Source: Variovorax sp. | GTDB taxonomy: Bacteria > Pseudomonadota > Gammaproteobacteria > Burkholderiales > Burkholderiaceae_C | Reading direction: 5' to 3' | DNA: 7,845 bases | NCBI GenBank assembly: GCA_028292835.1 | Contig: JAQGLP010000246.1 | Span: forward strand, 1 to 7,845 | Part shown: in pieces, positions 6,554 through 7,845 of the stretch | How the letters are laid out: every line of letters begins with the position of its first letter | Numbering within the stretch: the first letter of the stretch is position 1 | Made by a program: the position numbers and the translations under genes | Notes under the pieces: model-generated | The model's database searches: none | What the model saw: only the letters and a program-made list of their open reading frames with translations | What the model was told of the DNA's origin: nothing

Positions 6554-6733
6554 ATGCAGTATTCCGTGTCATTGGTGAAGCAGAGGACCTGCTCTCGACC
6601 TGAGACTGAATCGTAGATTGATGCGGCAAAGGATTCAATGACATGTCTGGGCAAATGACAATTGCTCCAACAGCATCAATGCGTCGATCAGGGGGCATAC
6701 TTCACTCACCTTCCGCAACGCAAAAGGCATCGA
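6554..6733. promoter_or_regulatory. Divergent control region between Old Yellow Enzyme and LysR genes
   Basis: This 180-bp, less GC-rich region probably holds both promoters and the LysR binding sites. Symmetric elements seen are: ATTGATGC (6617-6624) with GCATCAAT (6673-6680), a perfect 8-base inverted pair 48 bases apart; TGAATC (6607-6612) with GATTCA (6632-6637); the palindrome GACATGTC (6640-6647); and AGCAG/CTGCT (6579-6593, 5-base loop). The heptamer AATGACA occurs at 6637-6643 and 6654-6660, and inverted at 6567-6573. LysR proteins commonly bind such imperfect dyads between divergent genes. Which dyad is bound cannot be told from sequence alone. Confidence 0.65.
6633..6661 (-). promoter_or_regulatory. 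Candidate sigma70 promoter for the Old Yellow Enzyme gene
   Basis: On the minus strand TTGTCA (6656-6661) matches the -35 consensus in five of six bases. After a 17-base spacer comes TTGAAT (6633-6638), four of six for -10. The spacer contains the palindrome GACATGTC, so a bound regulator could control polymerase here. The implied leader is about 70 bases. This is a pattern match only. Confidence 0.35.
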
Positions 6734-7657
6734 ATGCAGCTCAACGCGCTCCGGTACTTCGCCATGGTGGCTGCGACCGGCAGCTTCGTCGCCACCGCGC
6801 GCCACTTTCAGGTGCCGCCGTCGTCGGTGTCTCGCTTCGTGTCTGCGCTCGAACGCGAAGTCGGCCAACAGCTTCTCTATCGCAACACGCGTTCGGTACG
6901 ACTCACTGAAACGGGAGAGCGTTACTACGTACAACTCAGGGATGTCCTCGACGCTCTCGATCTGGCCACCGAGCAGGCCGCCGGCAAAGACGCCGGCGTG
7001 CGCGGGCTGGTTCGCATCAATGCTCCGGTGGCACTTGGCAGACTGCACATCGCTGAAATCGTCAACCAGCTTCAGGCCACCTACCCTGAGCTGACTGTCG
7101 AGCTGACGCTGACCGATGCGTTCATCGATCCGGTTCAGGAGGGCGTGGACATCACCGTTCGCCTCGGTGCCCTTTCAGATTCCGCCCTGATTGCCAGAAA
7201 AATCGGCAACCAGAACAACGTGCTTTGCGCGAGTCCGACGTACCTTAAAAAGCATGGCAAGCCATCCACCCCGCTGGATCTGGAGCGACACAGTTGCCTT
7301 GTCTACAAGGGACCGTCCGGACCACAGCGCTGGTTCTTCCGACGATCGAAGGAGGAAACTCCGCTTGTCATCCGCGCAGAGGGCATGCTGAGAAGTAACA
7401 ACGCCGAAGTGTTGGTCGAGGCTGCGCTCGCCGGGCGAGGAATCGTTTTGTTCCCAACCTGGATTTTCGAACGGGGCAGCTTCAAGGCGAAGAAGCTGGT
7501 CAAGCTGCTTCCTGAATGGACCGGCACAGTGGATGCCGTGACAGCGGAGATCAACCTTGTTTCCCCGGAAAACCGTCTTCGCTCGCACAAGGTGCGCACC
7601 GTGCTGGACTTCGTGTTGAACACCATCGGCGATCCGCCGTATTGGGACGCTGTCTGA
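6734..7657 (+). CDS. LysR-type transcriptional regulator
   Basis: A 307-residue regulator of typical LysR length. Residues 1-60 form the winged helix-turn-helix: LNALRYFAMVAATGSFVATA, then VPPSSVSRFVSALEREVGQQLL and YRNTRSVRLTETGERYY. Residues about 88-300 form the periplasmic-binding-protein-like effector domain, with GLVRINAPVALGRLHIAEIV, FIDPVQEGVDITVRLGAL, ARKIGNQNNVLCASPTYL and EAALAGRGIVLFPTWIF, the pattern of the CrgA-like subgroup. The ATG at 6734 is preferred because AAAAGG lies six bases upstream and the HTH begins at once; an in-frame ATG at 6662 would add 24 residues without family resemblance. Divergent transcription from the Old Yellow Enzyme gene suggests it controls that gene and itself, probably in response to an electrophilic or quinone-like ligand. 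The ligand is not evident from sequence. Confidence 0.93.
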   Translation: MQLNALRYFAMVAATGSFVATARHFQVPPSSVSRFVSALEREVGQQLLYRNTRSVRLTETGERYYVQLRDVLDALDLATEQAAGKDAGVRGLVRINAPVALGRLHIAEIVNQLQATYPELTVELTLTDAFIDPVQEGVDITVRLGALSDSALIARKIGNQNNVLCASPTYLKKHGKPSTPLDLERHSCLVYKGPSGPQRWFFRRSKEETPLVIRAEGMLRSNNAEVLVEAALAGRGIVLFPTWIFERGSFKAKKLVKLLPEWTGTVDAVTAEINLVSPENRLRSHKVRTVLDFVLNTIGDPPYWDAV

Positions 7658-7661
7658 CGCA

Positions 7662-7675
7662 GGCAGCACGCTGCC
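7662..7675. terminator. Small hairpin just after the LysR stop
   Basis: GGCAGCACGCTGCC is a perfect inverted repeat (GGCAG stem, CACG loop) that begins four bases after the LysR stop codon. No T-run follows, so it may affect mRNA stability or do nothing. The terminator label is tentative. Confidence 0.25.
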
Positions 7676-7727
7676 AAGTCGCAGCTTTCCGGTCGGAGTC
7701 GCTGGATTTGGCTTCTGACAAATCATG

Positions 7728-7764
7728 AAGCCGACATCGAGCGACGGAGCTCCGATGTCGGCTT
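7728..7764. terminator. Strong 12-bp hairpin downstream of LysR gene, probable bidirectional terminator
   Basis: AAGCCGACATCG (7728-7739) and CGATGTCGGCTT (7753-7764) are exact reverse complements. Three more pairs (AGC/GCT) can form inside with one bulged base, which leaves a six-base loop, GACGGA. The A at the left end and T at the right end of the stem make it symmetric for both strands. It starts 70 bases after the LysR stop. The trailing bases are not a clean T-run, so termination efficiency is uncertain. Confidence 0.55.
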
Positions 7765-7845
7765 GTGGCCGGCTGCAGCCATCCAGCTTTTCTGGCATCA
7801 AACATTGCGAGCCATGACCACACGGTCGCGCCACGCTATGAATTT

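Noticed and set aside
5738..6616. Plus-strand open frame of 292 codons opposite the Old Yellow Enzyme gene
   Set aside because: It is antisense to a gene with complete active-site motifs, and its translation shows no family features.
7798..7845. Possible last 15 codons of a minus-strand gene entering from the right edge, or a plus-strand start at 7814
   Set aside because: Both are too short to recognise, and neither has supporting motifs.
1..7845. CRISPR arrays, tRNA and rRNA genes
   Set aside because: No regularly spaced short repeats, cloverleaf-like sequences or conserved rRNA segments were found by eye.

Overview
The window looks like chromosomal DNA of a high-GC betaproteobacterium, most likely Burkholderiales/Comamonadaceae of the Variovorax type. 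That placement is an inference from base composition, codon use and gene families; no rRNA or other marker gene is present.

Layout. (1) Positions 1-3303, minus strand, carry a very large patatin-like phospholipase that runs off the left edge: 1101 residues are visible and the C-terminus is missing. Its catalytic serine and aspartate lie on either side of about eight predicted membrane helices, and a further helix leads into a cysteine-rich tail. (2) Positions 3304-4757 hold a complete type II toxin-antitoxin module of the Xre-RES class on the minus strand: antitoxin first, then a RES-domain NAD-degrading toxin, joined by a one-base TGATG overlap. A diverged direct repeat of 77-79 bp sits on each side of it. 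One copy lies in the 107-bp gap between the toxin stop and the phospholipase start, the other upstream of the antitoxin. (3) Positions 4758-5054 have no convincing gene. (4) Positions 5055-5303, minus strand, are the 3' remnant of a zinc-type alcohol dehydrogenase/quinone oxidoreductase. (5) Positions 5387-6553, minus strand, encode an Old Yellow Enzyme flavin oxidoreductase with the classical active-site residues. (6) Positions 6554-6733 are a divergent control region with several nested inverted and direct repeats. (7) Positions 6734-7657, plus strand, encode a LysR-type regulator. (8) Positions 7658-7845 are intergenic and contain a strong 12-bp-stem hairpin.

How the parts fit. LysR regulator, Old Yellow Enzyme and dehydrogenase remnant form a familiar divergent unit for handling reactive electrophiles, with the second enzyme now broken. 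The toxin-antitoxin pair and the phospholipase share a strand with a short gap and could be transcribed together. The repeats instead suggest the toxin-antitoxin pair is a separable unit of about 1.35 kb placed in front of the phospholipase gene. Similar TTGC/GCAA half-sites precede both the antitoxin and the phospholipase, so shared control by the Xre antitoxin is possible but untested. The most noteworthy features are the repeat-bounded toxin-antitoxin unit and the unusual architecture of the membrane phospholipase.
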